Assembly (NCBI GenBank): GCA_017889545.1
Contig: JAGFZV010000020.1
Location: forward strand, 22,214-86,213
Length of the DNA: 64,000 bases
Direction of reading: 5' to 3'
Origin: Bacillota bacterium
GTDB taxonomy: Bacteria; Bacillota; Negativicutes; CTSoil-072
Position 1 is the first letter of the stretch. Each line of letters begins with the position of its first letter. The notes beneath the pieces were generated by a model, which saw only the letters and a program-made list of their open reading frames with translations, was not told the DNA's origin and ran no database searches. Of this stretch, positions 1 through 7,382 are shown piece after piece. The position numbers and the translations under genes were made by a program.

Positions 1-500
1 GAACTCCGTATGAGCGAACCCCAATCGGCAATTACAAAATATTTTATAAAGAAAAAAATCCCACGTGGATTCCCGGTTCAGGTTTTTTGGATAAGACTCC
101 CGTTCCGCCAGGAAGCAATAATCCGTTAGGCACTCGATGGATGGAATTTAAACCCACCTACGGAATTCATGGCACAAATAAGGATTGGGATATTGATTAT
201 CCAGTATCTGGCGGCTGCATTCGCATGCATAATGTTGATGTTGAAGAATTATACGAATTAGTCGATGTGGGTACGCCTGTGATCATTACCTATCAAGCTC
301 TTTTGTTGAAAGAACGTGACAATTCTCTGTACCTCATTGTTCTACCGGACATATATGATCAAAAGCAGATCACCAGGGAAAATGTATTGGAATTATTTAA
401 GCCTTACGCAAACAGATATAAGCTTATCCCTAACTGGAAACTGCCGGACAGCCCATTGTTAACCCGCTATGAGTTCAAAATTGCATTAGCTGCTCAATAG
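1..500 (+). CDS. L,D-transpeptidase (YkuD domain), 5' end missing
   Basis: The reading frame is open from the left edge, so the gene starts outside the window; a TTG at 87 is internal. The visible part carries the YkuD catalytic signature: an HGTN segment followed about 20 residues later by SGGCIRMHN, in which Cys is the nucleophile and His/Arg complete the site. ERTPIGNY near the edge matches the family's conserved substrate-loop start. Enzymes of this family form 3-3 peptidoglycan cross-links or attach proteins to the wall. About 60 residues follow the catalytic motif with no recognised domain. The stop codon overlaps the left arm of a long palindrome. Confidence 0.9.
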   Translation, partial: TPYERTPIGNYKIFYKEKNPTWIPGSGFLDKTPVPPGSNNPLGTRWMEFKPTYGIHGTNKDWDIDYPVSGGCIRMHNVDVEELYELVDVGTPVIITYQALLLKERDNSLYLIVLPDIYDQKQITRENVLELFKPYANRYKLIPNWKLPDSPLLTRYEFKIALAAQ

Positions 501-589
501 TAAGCAAGTATGCTGTAGGACCCCGGCCTTAGAGGCCGGGGTCCTACAGCATACTTGCTTACTATAAGTTAGACTCGTTTTTTATTTCA
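499..589. repeat. Palindromic repeat, copy 1 (31-bp stem plus 26-bp tail)
   Basis: Positions 499-529 and 533-563 are perfect inverted repeats around a TAG loop. They are followed by a 26-bp tail (564-589) that includes a run of six T. The same hairpin and tail recur at 9793-9881. The element sits between convergent genes and overlaps the stop codon of each. It could terminate transcription on the plus strand, but the T run is about 12 bp beyond the stem, so a mobile palindrome is at least as likely. Confidence 0.8.
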
Positions 590-1442
590 AACAGTGTAAT
601 TTTTGTCGGCATATTGAAAGTTTCAGCATGCTGCGCACTTGTTCGGGAGTAGCAATCGGTCGATTTAATTCTTTAGCGAGCCGTGTCACACGTTCCACTA
701 GGTCATAATTAGTCGAAAGAACGGCACGATCATCATTCATCCAAATATTATCCTCCAAGCCGGTACGAACTCCGTCAGCTACCGAAATACCCAAAGAATT
801 AGCAATCACCTGTGAGTTGCCGATCCCGCCAACCGAACAAATGGAGCCAGTTGGAAGTTCCGACATGATCAGGCCAAGATGAAGCAGTTTTGCTTGCGCT
901 GTTGCCACATTCCCGAGCAAAATATTAAAGTAGTAAGGAGGACGGATATTTTTTTTGTTGATCAAGTAATGTGCATAGTTTACCATTCCCAAGTCAAATA
1001 CCTCGAATTCAGGAAGTATGCCACGCTCTAGCATCCGCTCGGCAAGACTTTCAATCATTGCCGGACTGTTGGTACTGGCAGTTTTAGCAAAATTCAATGA
1101 GCTTAATGTCAAACTTGCCATATCTGGCCGGTAATCTCCTTCTAAGCCCAACACATCAGAACGTTTTTCATATTCGGGAATATTGCGTCCGCTTGTAGAA
1201 ACAACAATAATAATTTCCGAATCAACATTGCGGATTCCCTCTATAATGCGAGCATATACTTCTTTTCGATAGGTGGGATAACCATTTTCATCCCGAGCAT
1301 GAAGATGGACCATCGAGACCCCAAGTGGAATGCATCGGCAGACATCATTCGCTATTTCTTCTGGCGTAATCGGAACATATGGAGTATCCTCCCGAGTAGG
1401 CACCATTCCTGTGGGAGCTAAATTAATAACTAACGGCTTCAA
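582..1442 (-). CDS. BKACE-family beta-keto acid cleavage enzyme (DUF849)
   Basis: 286 residues. The N-terminus (MKPLVINLAPTG) and the Zn-binding HLHARDENG motif near residue 47 are typical of BKACE/Kce proteins. These condense a beta-keto acid with acetyl-CoA to give acetoacetate and a CoA ester. The conserved SVGGIGNSQ stretch and the ADGVRTGLEDN segment, which lines the active site, are present. The substrate cannot be read from sequence; Kce of lysine fermentation is the best-known member. The start is TTG at 1442 with GAGGGGG eight bases upstream. The gene lies 5 bp after the acyltransferase gene, so the two are co-transcribed. The last residues lie in repeat DNA, so the native C-terminus may have been altered. 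Confidence 0.87.
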   Translation of the reverse strand: MKPLVINLAPTGMVPTREDTPYVPITPEEIANDVCRCIPLGVSMVHLHARDENGYPTYRKEVYARIIEGIRNVDSEIIIVVSTSGRNIPEYEKRSDVLGLEGDYRPDMASLTLSSLNFAKTASTNSPAMIESLAERMLERGILPEFEVFDLGMVNYAHYLINKKNIRPPYYFNILLGNVATAQAKLLHLGLIMSELPTGSICSVGGIGNSQVIANSLGISVADGVRTGLEDNIWMNDDRAVLSTNYDLVERVTRLAKELNRPIATPEQVRSMLKLSICRQKLHCLK

Positions 1443-1447
1443 AATAT

Positions 1448-2089
1448 TTACCCCCTCTTCTCCGATAATTCCCGAGCCGGAACTCCGGCAACCGTAGTGT
1501 GCGCCATAACATCTTTCGTTACGACGGAACCGGCACCGACCATGGCCCCTGCGCCAACTTCACGATACAACATGACTGTTGCACCAGCACCAACAAAGGC
1601 TCCCTCCTTTAAAATCGTCTCTCCGCCAATAATCGCACCGGGTCCCACAAAAACATAATCTTCTACCTTAACATCGTGACTTAATAAGACTCTCAACCGA
1701 AGAGTTACAAAATTACCAATTCGAGTCCCACTCCCAACTACACAGCCATCAGGCAATATGCAGCCAATACCGGTAGTAACGTAATTCATATCAATGCCTG
1801 GATGTATTAAAGTCGCAATACGACAACCTTGATCCAATAACATATCAGCGACCACTTTTTTATTTCGCGGACCATGTACGTTGTTGACAAAATAAACTCC
1901 TTGCAGGTTTAACTCAGGTATCCTTTCCCTTCCGCCCAATATCGGATACCCCATAAAGCTCTTGCCCTGTATTTCTTGGGTATCATCAATAAAACCAAGC
2001 AAATTCCATGTTGGAGCATGCCGATTTATTGCATCAATCAGTTTGATTACGTCAAAAAAAGCTGCTCCGAAAATAACTAATGGCTTCAT
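1448..2089 (-). CDS. NeuD/PglD-like hexapeptide acyltransferase
   Basis: About 213 residues from the ATG at 2089, which has a GAGGGGG Shine-Dalgarno; a longer frame to 2236 would run through a terminator hairpin and is rejected. The N-terminal 75 residues form a small Rossmann-type domain (KPLVIFGAA, then LLGFIDD), as in sialic-acid and bacillosamine acetyltransferases. The rest is a left-handed beta-helix of hexapeptide repeats (ILPDGCVVG, AIIGGETIL, AFVGAGATV) ending in SVVTKDV and GVPARE. It presumably transfers an acyl group from acyl-CoA. Pairing with a BKACE enzyme, which makes CoA esters, is suggestive, but the acceptor is unknown. Confidence 0.83.
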   Translation of the reverse strand: MKPLVIFGAAFFDVIKLIDAINRHAPTWNLLGFIDDTQEIQGKSFMGYPILGGRERIPELNLQGVYFVNNVHGPRNKKVVADMLLDQGCRIATLIHPGIDMNYVTTGIGCILPDGCVVGSGTRIGNFVTLRLRVLLSHDVKVEDYVFVGPGAIIGGETILKEGAFVGAGATVMLYREVGAGAMVGAGSVVTKDVMAHTTVAGVPARELSEKRG

Positions 2090-2174
2090 TCCAATCCCCC
2101 TCATCAGTTTTTCCAAGCCGTTGCAGCAATGACACTCACTTTCAGTTAAATCTCTTAGATCCGTTTTAGGGAAC

Positions 2175-2212
2175 AAAAAACCACCTCTATTCAGATTCTT
2201 TAGAGGTGGTTT
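2175..2212 (-). terminator. Hairpin with U tract in the leader of the acyltransferase-BKACE operon
   Basis: ACCACCTCTA and TAGAGGTGGT pair around an 11-base loop. On the minus strand the stem is followed by TTTTTT. It lies about 85 bases upstream of the acyltransferase start codon, so it either ends an upstream transcript or acts as an attenuator. Confidence 0.6.
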
Positions 2213-2236
2213 CACTACTCGCTCCGCATAAAACAA

Positions 2237-2633
2237 GTGACCACATACGTTTTATGCTTCAATGCGTCCCCTATATCACTATTTGATTGCAATACCAAAT
2301 ATGAATAGGATCGGGTAAAACTGGATCACTTTACACTATTAGATTTTTGATCGGGAAGTTTCATTCGCCATTGTGGACATTCTTCCACTTTTCCTTAGCT
2401 TTTCACCATCCAATTTCAAGGGTATGGTTTTATTGTACTCCACTGGAATTATTCCTGTCAATTGCTTCATGACAATATTTGCCGAATATTTTAATTATTA
2501 TAATTATTTACATTGTATTCTTGTTATTGTGTATTTAATACAATAATATACATCATTGTTTTTCCTGTATGGATTTTTATACGGGAACACCATTTGATCT
2601 TTGTTTTATGTTATCGACGCATAAACGCTGCAG
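2237..2633. other. Gene-free AT-rich stretch
   Basis: No convincing gene. A 9-bp inverted repeat (GCATAAAAC / GTTTTATGC, about 2227-2258) lies just upstream of the leader terminator on the minus strand and could belong to the same leader. The rest is AT-rich. A 62-codon frame here has no ribosome-binding site. Confidence 0.5.
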
Positions 2634-2803
2634 GCAGGAATTCGCTAGAATATACAGAAATGATACATCGAATTAAGTTGGGAGGGCTTACCCATGATTA
2701 ACGATGACCTAATTAAAAAATACTCCGGTGGTAATAAATCAATTATCGACTTCAAAGGGTGTACCCGAAAGCAAATCGTCAAGGATGCATGGGAACAATC
2801 AGA
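2634..2803 (+). pseudogene. 170-bp repeat carrying the 5' end of an unknown gene, copy A
   Basis: Nearly identical (one clear base change) to 9882-10051. It contains a good ribosome-binding site (GGGAGGG) and an ATG at 2694 that opens a frame beginning MINDDLIKKYSGG and continuing IIDFKGCTRKQIVKDAWEQ. The frame is cut after about 40 codons by the transposase remnant on the opposite strand. Codon-like composition and the RBS suggest the start of a once-functional gene. I do not recognise the protein. Confidence 0.6.
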
Positions 2804-2807
2804 GATA

Positions 2808-3237
2808 CTTGGATGAATGCCCATGATTCTGGCAATTTGTCGTTGCGTTACACCTTTTATGCGTTTAATTTGGCAAATCATTCCATTGCGTTGATCTATC
2901 TTTAACCTTTGCAAAATCCCGATCGGTTGCCCGTTCATCAATTCTTGAATTTCCCATGAATTGATCCGTATTGTCTTTTTTCATAAAATCATCTAATTCC
3001 TTTATTCTCGATTCTCTGTTTCTGTGCAAAGAATCGAGAATAAAGGAAAAATCAGTCAAACCAAAAAAATCTTGTCCTTTATAATATGCTTTACAGCTAC
3101 TCCAGTTATATTTTTCAGGTATTGATGTTAGCTGTGCTTTAACTGAGTTATTATGAATGCATCTTAGCGCACTCAATAAATATGCCTCGGTTTCTATTGT
3201 CTCGCTTTAAAAACGGTTCTGAAAAACATGTCCGAAT
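2808..3237 (-). pseudogene. RAYT (Y1_Tnp) transposase remnant
   Basis: Two frames on this strand resemble the C-terminal half of the intact RAYT at 18037-18807. One contains EKYNWSSCKAYYKGQDFFG and the other GVTQRQIARIMGIHPSI. A frameshift lies near 2900-2950, and the N-terminal half with the HUH motif is missing. DNA similarity to the intact copy extends to about 3237, close to the stop codon of the dehydrogenase gene. This is a decayed partial copy. Confidence 0.85.
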
Positions 3238-3246
3238 GAAGATAAA

Positions 3247-4641
3247 TTAATTTACGCCATGAATCGATAATCCTTGTATGCCTTCGGCGGCTTCAAGAAA
3301 AGCCTCAGAAAGGGTCGGATGTGCGTGGATTACTTCGGTCAGGCGCTCTGATGTTAATCCTAGTTCGAGAGCCAATGCGCCCTCTGCAATCAAATCGGAA
3401 GCGTGTGCGCCAACAATATGAACTCCTAACAAATGGTTTGTTTCCGATTCGGCTATTATTTTGACGAATCCGGTTGTTTCTCCCATAGCATGAGCTTTCC
3501 CGGACGAGAGCAACGAAAATTTAGCCGTTTTAATAGAGTAGCCCTTTTTTATTGCAGCCTCTGCCGTCAAACCAACTGACCCTATTTCGGGCTGCGTAAA
3601 TATGCAGGATGGCACCTTTGCATAATCAATCGACCTTGTGATCCCGCAAATTTTGTCTACAGCAATCAACGCTTGCGTTGCTGCAACATGGGCTAGTTGC
3701 AATCTTCCTGTAACATCACCAATGGCAAAGACTCCAGGAACAGAAGTCTCTAACTGCTCATTAACAATAATTTCTCCCCGGTCTCCTTGCTCTACGCCCA
3801 CCTCTTGCAGCCCCAAGCCTGAAGAGTTCAAAACCCTCCCAATCGACAGCAGCACTCTATCACCCTCAACCTCTTTCCCGTTTTCCAACTGCACAACTAC
3901 TTTACCCGCTTCTTTACGCACCGCTGCAATGGAGGCACGCGTTACAATATCAATCTTTTGCCGTCTAAAGAGTCCCGACATCAACTGAGAAACTTCCCGA
4001 TCCATGGTCGATAAAATGCTCGGTTGCATTTCAATGATTGTCACCTTGCTTCCCAGTATTGAAAAAATTGACGCGAACTCACAACCAATAACACCCCCGC
4101 CAATAATAATCAATCTTTCAGGAATAGACGACATCATCAATGCTTCATTCGAAGTGATGACCCTTTGCCCATCATAGCCCAAGGAACTAATAAGCGCTGG
4201 ACCAGAGCCGGTTGCTATAACAATATGGCGCGCATTCACAATGCGAACATTCTGATCAACATTCGAAACAGATAACGTTCGATCATCAATGAATCTGGCT
4301 TCCCCTTGGCAGTAATCGACTTTGTTCTTTATTAATAACGCTTCAATACCCGCTTTCAATTGTTCCACTACCCGTTGCTTCCGGTCCATCAATTTGCTGA
4401 AGTTCACATGAACTGGACCCGTTTCAATTCCAAATTCTTGAGAATGTCGAATTTTCGAGATCATTTCCGCTCCAGCTGCTAAAGCCTTAGTAGGAATACA
4501 CCCCCAGTTAAGACAAGTCCCGCCGATTTGTTCCTTCTCAATCAAGATAACCGACTTTCCCTTTTGAGCGGCCCGGACCGCGGCGGTATATCCGCCAGGG
4601 CCGCCTCCAATAATTGCAACATCATACTTCAACAAACTCAC
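3247..4641 (-). CDS. lpdA: Dihydrolipoamide dehydrogenase (E3)
   Basis: 464 residues, full length for the family. It has the N-terminal FAD site (VAIIGGGPGGYTAA), the redox disulfide GGTCLNWGCIPTK, the NAD site IIIGGGVIGCEFAS, the second FAD motif (VPGVFAIGDVTG) and the C-terminal HAHPTLSE that provides the catalytic His-Glu pair. It reoxidises protein-bound dihydrolipoamide with NAD+ in the cytoplasm. The listed start is GTG at 4641; TTG at 4632 is also possible and fits the RBS and the family N-terminus better. It lies 3 bp after the lipoyl-carrier gene, which is its likely partner. Confidence 0.96.
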   Translation of the reverse strand: MSLLKYDVAIIGGGPGGYTAAVRAAQKGKSVILIEKEQIGGTCLNWGCIPTKALAAGAEMISKIRHSQEFGIETGPVHVNFSKLMDRKQRVVEQLKAGIEALLIKNKVDYCQGEARFIDDRTLSVSNVDQNVRIVNARHIVIATGSGPALISSLGYDGQRVITSNEALMMSSIPERLIIIGGGVIGCEFASIFSILGSKVTIIEMQPSILSTMDREVSQLMSGLFRRQKIDIVTRASIAAVRKEAGKVVVQLENGKEVEGDRVLLSIGRVLNSSGLGLQEVGVEQGDRGEIIVNEQLETSVPGVFAIGDVTGRLQLAHVAATQALIAVDKICGITRSIDYAKVPSCIFTQPEIGSVGLTAEAAIKKGYSIKTAKFSLLSSGKAHAMGETTGFVKIIAESETNHLLGVHIVGAHASDLIAEGALALELGLTSERLTEVIHAHPTLSEAFLEAAEGIQGLSIHGVN

Positions 4642-4644
4642 CTC

Positions 4645-5031
4645 TTATTTCCCTGCTTGATCTAACATAGCTGCATACTCTGCTGAACTCATCAGTGCCT
4701 CAACCTGTTCCATATTCTTAATTTCCACCAATACCATGTAGCCATCGCTGTATGGCGCCTGATTGATGATTTCCGGGTTATCAAAAATCTTAGCATTGAT
4801 TTCGACAATTTTTCCATCAATTGGTGCAATCACATCCGAAGTGGACTTTACCGATTCCAACGATCCAAGCGCTGTACCAGCGGTGATCATTTCTGAGTCA
4901 TCAAAAACATTCGCAAAAACAATATCCCGAAGCTGTTTTTGAGCGAAATCGGTAATTCCTATCCGGGCCAAGTTTCCCTCCACCTTTACCCAGGTGTGAG
5001 CGCGATAATATTTATATTCCTGCGGATCCAT
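4645..5031 (-). CDS. gcvH: Lipoyl carrier, glycine cleavage H-protein-like
   Basis: 128 residues, the usual H-protein length. HTWVKVEGN, GITDFAQKQLRDIVF and the lipoylation site ESVKSTSD (Lys about residue 60) are all typical. In the glycine cleavage system this protein carries the aminomethyl group on lipoyl-lysine. No P or T protein is encoded here. Its neighbours are E3 and OsmC, so it may instead shuttle electrons from E3 to a thiol peroxidase. A strong AAGGAGG precedes the ATG. Lipoylation enzymes are not in the window. Confidence 0.93.
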   Translation of the reverse strand: MDPQEYKYYRAHTWVKVEGNLARIGITDFAQKQLRDIVFANVFDDSEMITAGTALGSLESVKSTSDVIAPIDGKIVEINAKIFDNPEIINQAPYSDGYMVLVEIKNMEQVEALMSSAEYAAMLDQAGK

Positions 5032-5042
5032 AATGTCCTCCT

Positions 5043-5507
5043 TTATACGCCTTTGGTTTCATGAGAAGTTGCAAATGGATAATCATAACGCTCCCCATTA
5101 ATTTCAAATGAATAAGAAATCTCTGCCGCTTTGTTTACCATGTTTGAAACTGAACAATACGTCTCATCTGTTAATTTAAGCGCCTGATTCACTTTGCCTG
5201 GGATCAGTCCATGCCCGGTAAAACGATAGATAATTTGGATACCGGTAAATATTTTCGGATGGTCCTCAGCCCGTTGTCCCTTTACATCAATCACCAAACT
5301 ATCGAAGGAAATTCGCATTTTATTCAAAATATGGGTCAGCTCTATCCCGCTGCAGCCAGCGACTGCAGTCAATAATAGTTCCATCGGCCTTATTCCCTGA
5401 TTCATTCCACCATAAATCGGTCCGGCGTCCATTGAGACCATATGCCCAGAATCATCCTGTCCCACGAAATTCATATTTTCCTGCCAACTTACACGCACAT
5501 CTGCCAT
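5043..5507 (-). CDS. OsmC/Ohr-family protein
   Basis: 154 residues. The two conserved redox cysteines are present in VAGCSGIEL and TYCSVSNM. OsmC/Ohr proteins reduce organic hydroperoxides with this Cys pair, and some accept electrons from lipoylated proteins recycled by Lpd. The gene sits 12 bp upstream of the lipoyl carrier, which makes that route plausible here. It is also possible that this OsmC has another thiol-dependent role tied to the imported solute. ATG start with GGAGG upstream. Confidence 0.92.
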   Translation of the reverse strand: MADVRVSWQENMNFVGQDDSGHMVSMDAGPIYGGMNQGIRPMELLLTAVAGCSGIELTHILNKMRISFDSLVIDVKGQRAEDHPKIFTGIQIIYRFTGHGLIPGKVNQALKLTDETYCSVSNMVNKAAEISYSFEINGERYDYPFATSHETKGV

Positions 5508-5555
5508 ATTCTTCAGCCTCCATTTTTAAATTACATTTGATACAACAGTTCAAAA

Positions 5556-7175
5556 CTATACAATTTTTTTTGCCGTGTTCTTCTCCTCGCGCATTACAAC
5601 CAGCGTCACCACCATGACAAATAATCCTGTCGCAATCGCAAAGAGAGATAATCCCAGCAAGCCCATTTTTGTTAACAATGCAAAATTCATCGAACTATAT
5701 AGTAATGTTCCAACAGAAACAAGTCCGCCAGCAATCCCGATGTTTTTCTTTAGCGAAGAGATGTTCTTGCCGCCAATTTGCCATTTACCCGCTTGCTCAA
5801 TTAGGCAAAATGCGATCATTGTAAGAATATTGACAGTCATTCCGGGAAAAGCAGGGTGAATGTTCATAAAAAACTTCGCCGGATGCCAGTCTCCCAAATA
5901 GTACCAAGTCAATCCGCCGATAAAACCGAAGGCCATTGCCGCAATCGCCGCCCTTGCAGTCGCCATCGGCCAAAATAGCGCGGCGACAACCGGAGCAAAA
6001 GTTGCCCCATTACGAAGCGTCCATCCCAGTATATTCCACCAAGCAGCCTGATCGCTCCGCAAAAGGCTGAAACCAATCATAATAATCGTTAATGCTACCA
6101 AGGAAATTTTCGTGTAGAACACTTTCTTTTCATCAGATGCTGCCGGGTTCACTGCGCCCATAACATCACGTCCCAGGCTAGTTGCTCCTGAAAACTGACA
6201 AGGAGCTCCCCAGCCCAAAGCACAAGCCCAGACGCCAAGGAAAAATACGCCAACCAACGGAGCAGGGAGAACCTGTGCCAGATAGAGAGGAACCTGTATC
6301 ATTCCACGTGCACCGCCAGGCACAACAATAGCTGCCGCTACTCCAAAAGCAACTCCCAAGACTACGAAAATAATATTTCCACCGACTGCCATCAGCAAAC
6401 CTTTGCGGCCTTCTTCGACAGTCCTGCATGATAATGTCATTTGCAAGCAAGCCTGTGCCAACAAAATATTAATAAAAAAAGTCGCAAACCAAGCAATGAT
6501 TATTTGCAGGCCAACATTGGTCGGATCAAACATTTCCGGACGTTGAGCCGCAAAGTCCATAAATCCTGCTAATCCCGGTTTAATAAATAGTGCAAAGAGA
6601 CCAACTAAAAACATGGCAAGGAAAACCACACTATTTGCCGTTTGAGTGACAACCACCGACCACATTCCACCAGCCTGAAGATACACCAGCAATAATACAG
6701 CACTTATAGTCACCGTCACTGTTAATGGCAAACTGGTGAATGCCGAAATTGCCGAAGCAAAAGCCAACGTGGTCGCCACAGAAAACATTGGAAAGGTAAA
6801 TGCAGTAATTGCACCTCCTAACCCAAGTGCTACTCGTCCAAAATGCTCACCAATGAGTCCTGATACAGTAACCTTCATTTTCTTATGGAATAGGCCCAAT
6901 AAGGCCGCAATAATAAGAATATGTGTCATTTCTGCAACCCCATACCAAGCTGCAGAGACACCCTTAATGTAAGAAAGTTCCATTACCGCGATAAAAGTCG
7001 ATCCAGAAAACAATCCTGTTATACAAACTCCAACCATCCAGGGCTTAAAGCTTCTTCCTCCGACCCAAAAACCCTCTGCGGAAACTGCTTTGCGTTTTAC
7101 GACATTTCCCAAAACAATAAGAATTGCCGTATACGCCACTGCCAATCCCAAAATCCAATATCCGTATTCGTTCAA
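5556..7175 (-). CDS. Sodium:solute symporter (SSS family)
   Basis: 539 residues with about 13 hydrophobic segments. The N-terminal EGFWVGGRSFKPW and the following GLFSGSTFIAV resemble the first helices of the SSS family, where discontinuous helices bind Na+ and solute. The C-terminus ends in a charged tail (MREEKNTAKKIV). The substrate is not predictable; an organic acid or amino acid is likely. It starts at TTG 7175, with AAGGGG eight bases upstream. It is the first gene behind a sigma-54 promoter and probably heads the transporter-osmC-gcvH-lpdA operon. Confidence 0.9.
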   Translation of the reverse strand: MNEYGYWILGLAVAYTAILIVLGNVVKRKAVSAEGFWVGGRSFKPWMVGVCITGLFSGSTFIAVMELSYIKGVSAAWYGVAEMTHILIIAALLGLFHKKMKVTVSGLIGEHFGRVALGLGGAITAFTFPMFSVATTLAFASAISAFTSLPLTVTVTISAVLLLVYLQAGGMWSVVVTQTANSVVFLAMFLVGLFALFIKPGLAGFMDFAAQRPEMFDPTNVGLQIIIAWFATFFINILLAQACLQMTLSCRTVEEGRKGLLMAVGGNIIFVVLGVAFGVAAAIVVPGGARGMIQVPLYLAQVLPAPLVGVFFLGVWACALGWGAPCQFSGATSLGRDVMGAVNPAASDEKKVFYTKISLVALTIIMIGFSLLRSDQAAWWNILGWTLRNGATFAPVVAALFWPMATARAAIAAMAFGFIGGLTWYYLGDWHPAKFFMNIHPAFPGMTVNILTMIAFCLIEQAGKWQIGGKNISSLKKNIGIAGGLVSVGTLLYSSMNFALLTKMGLLGLSLFAIATGLFVMVVTLVVMREEKNTAKKIV

Positions 7176-7225
7176 AGTTTCATCCCCTTCTTTTTGTTAC
7201 TTTTCCCAAACATACAAATCTTTAT

Positions 7226-7241
7226 TGCAATAACCATGCCA
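7226..7241 (-). promoter_or_regulatory. Sigma-54 promoter of the symporter operon
   Basis: Reads TGGCAT-GGTTA-TTGCA on the minus strand, with the invariant GG and GC at exact -24/-12 spacing. It is 51 bp upstream of the symporter start codon. The adjacent gene encodes a sigma-54 activator. Confidence 0.85.
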
Positions 7242-7300
7242 ACATTGTGAATGCAGTAACCTAAGGGCATTTTGCGTTTCTCATCCAATTTAAAACAAGA

Positions 7301-7347
7301 AAAACAGAGCCTTTTGGTTTTATTTCAAACCAGCCGGCTCTGTTTTT
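7301..7347 (-). terminator. Terminator after the CBS-PAS activator gene
   Basis: AAAACAGAGCC pairs with GGCTCTGTTTT around an inner stem, with T runs on both sides. It separates the activator gene from the sigma-54 promoter downstream. Confidence 0.75.
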
Positions 7348-7382
7348 CGCCATTATAACGGTTCAATAATAGACCACTGTTT

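Noticed and set aside
87..500. Complete 137-residue protein starting at TTG 87
   Set aside because: The frame and family homology continue to the left edge; the YkuD domain starts earlier, so this is a partial gene.
2513..2701. Small hydrophobic 62-residue protein
   Set aside because: No ribosome-binding site, and its 3' part overlaps the 170-bp repeat's own start region in another frame.
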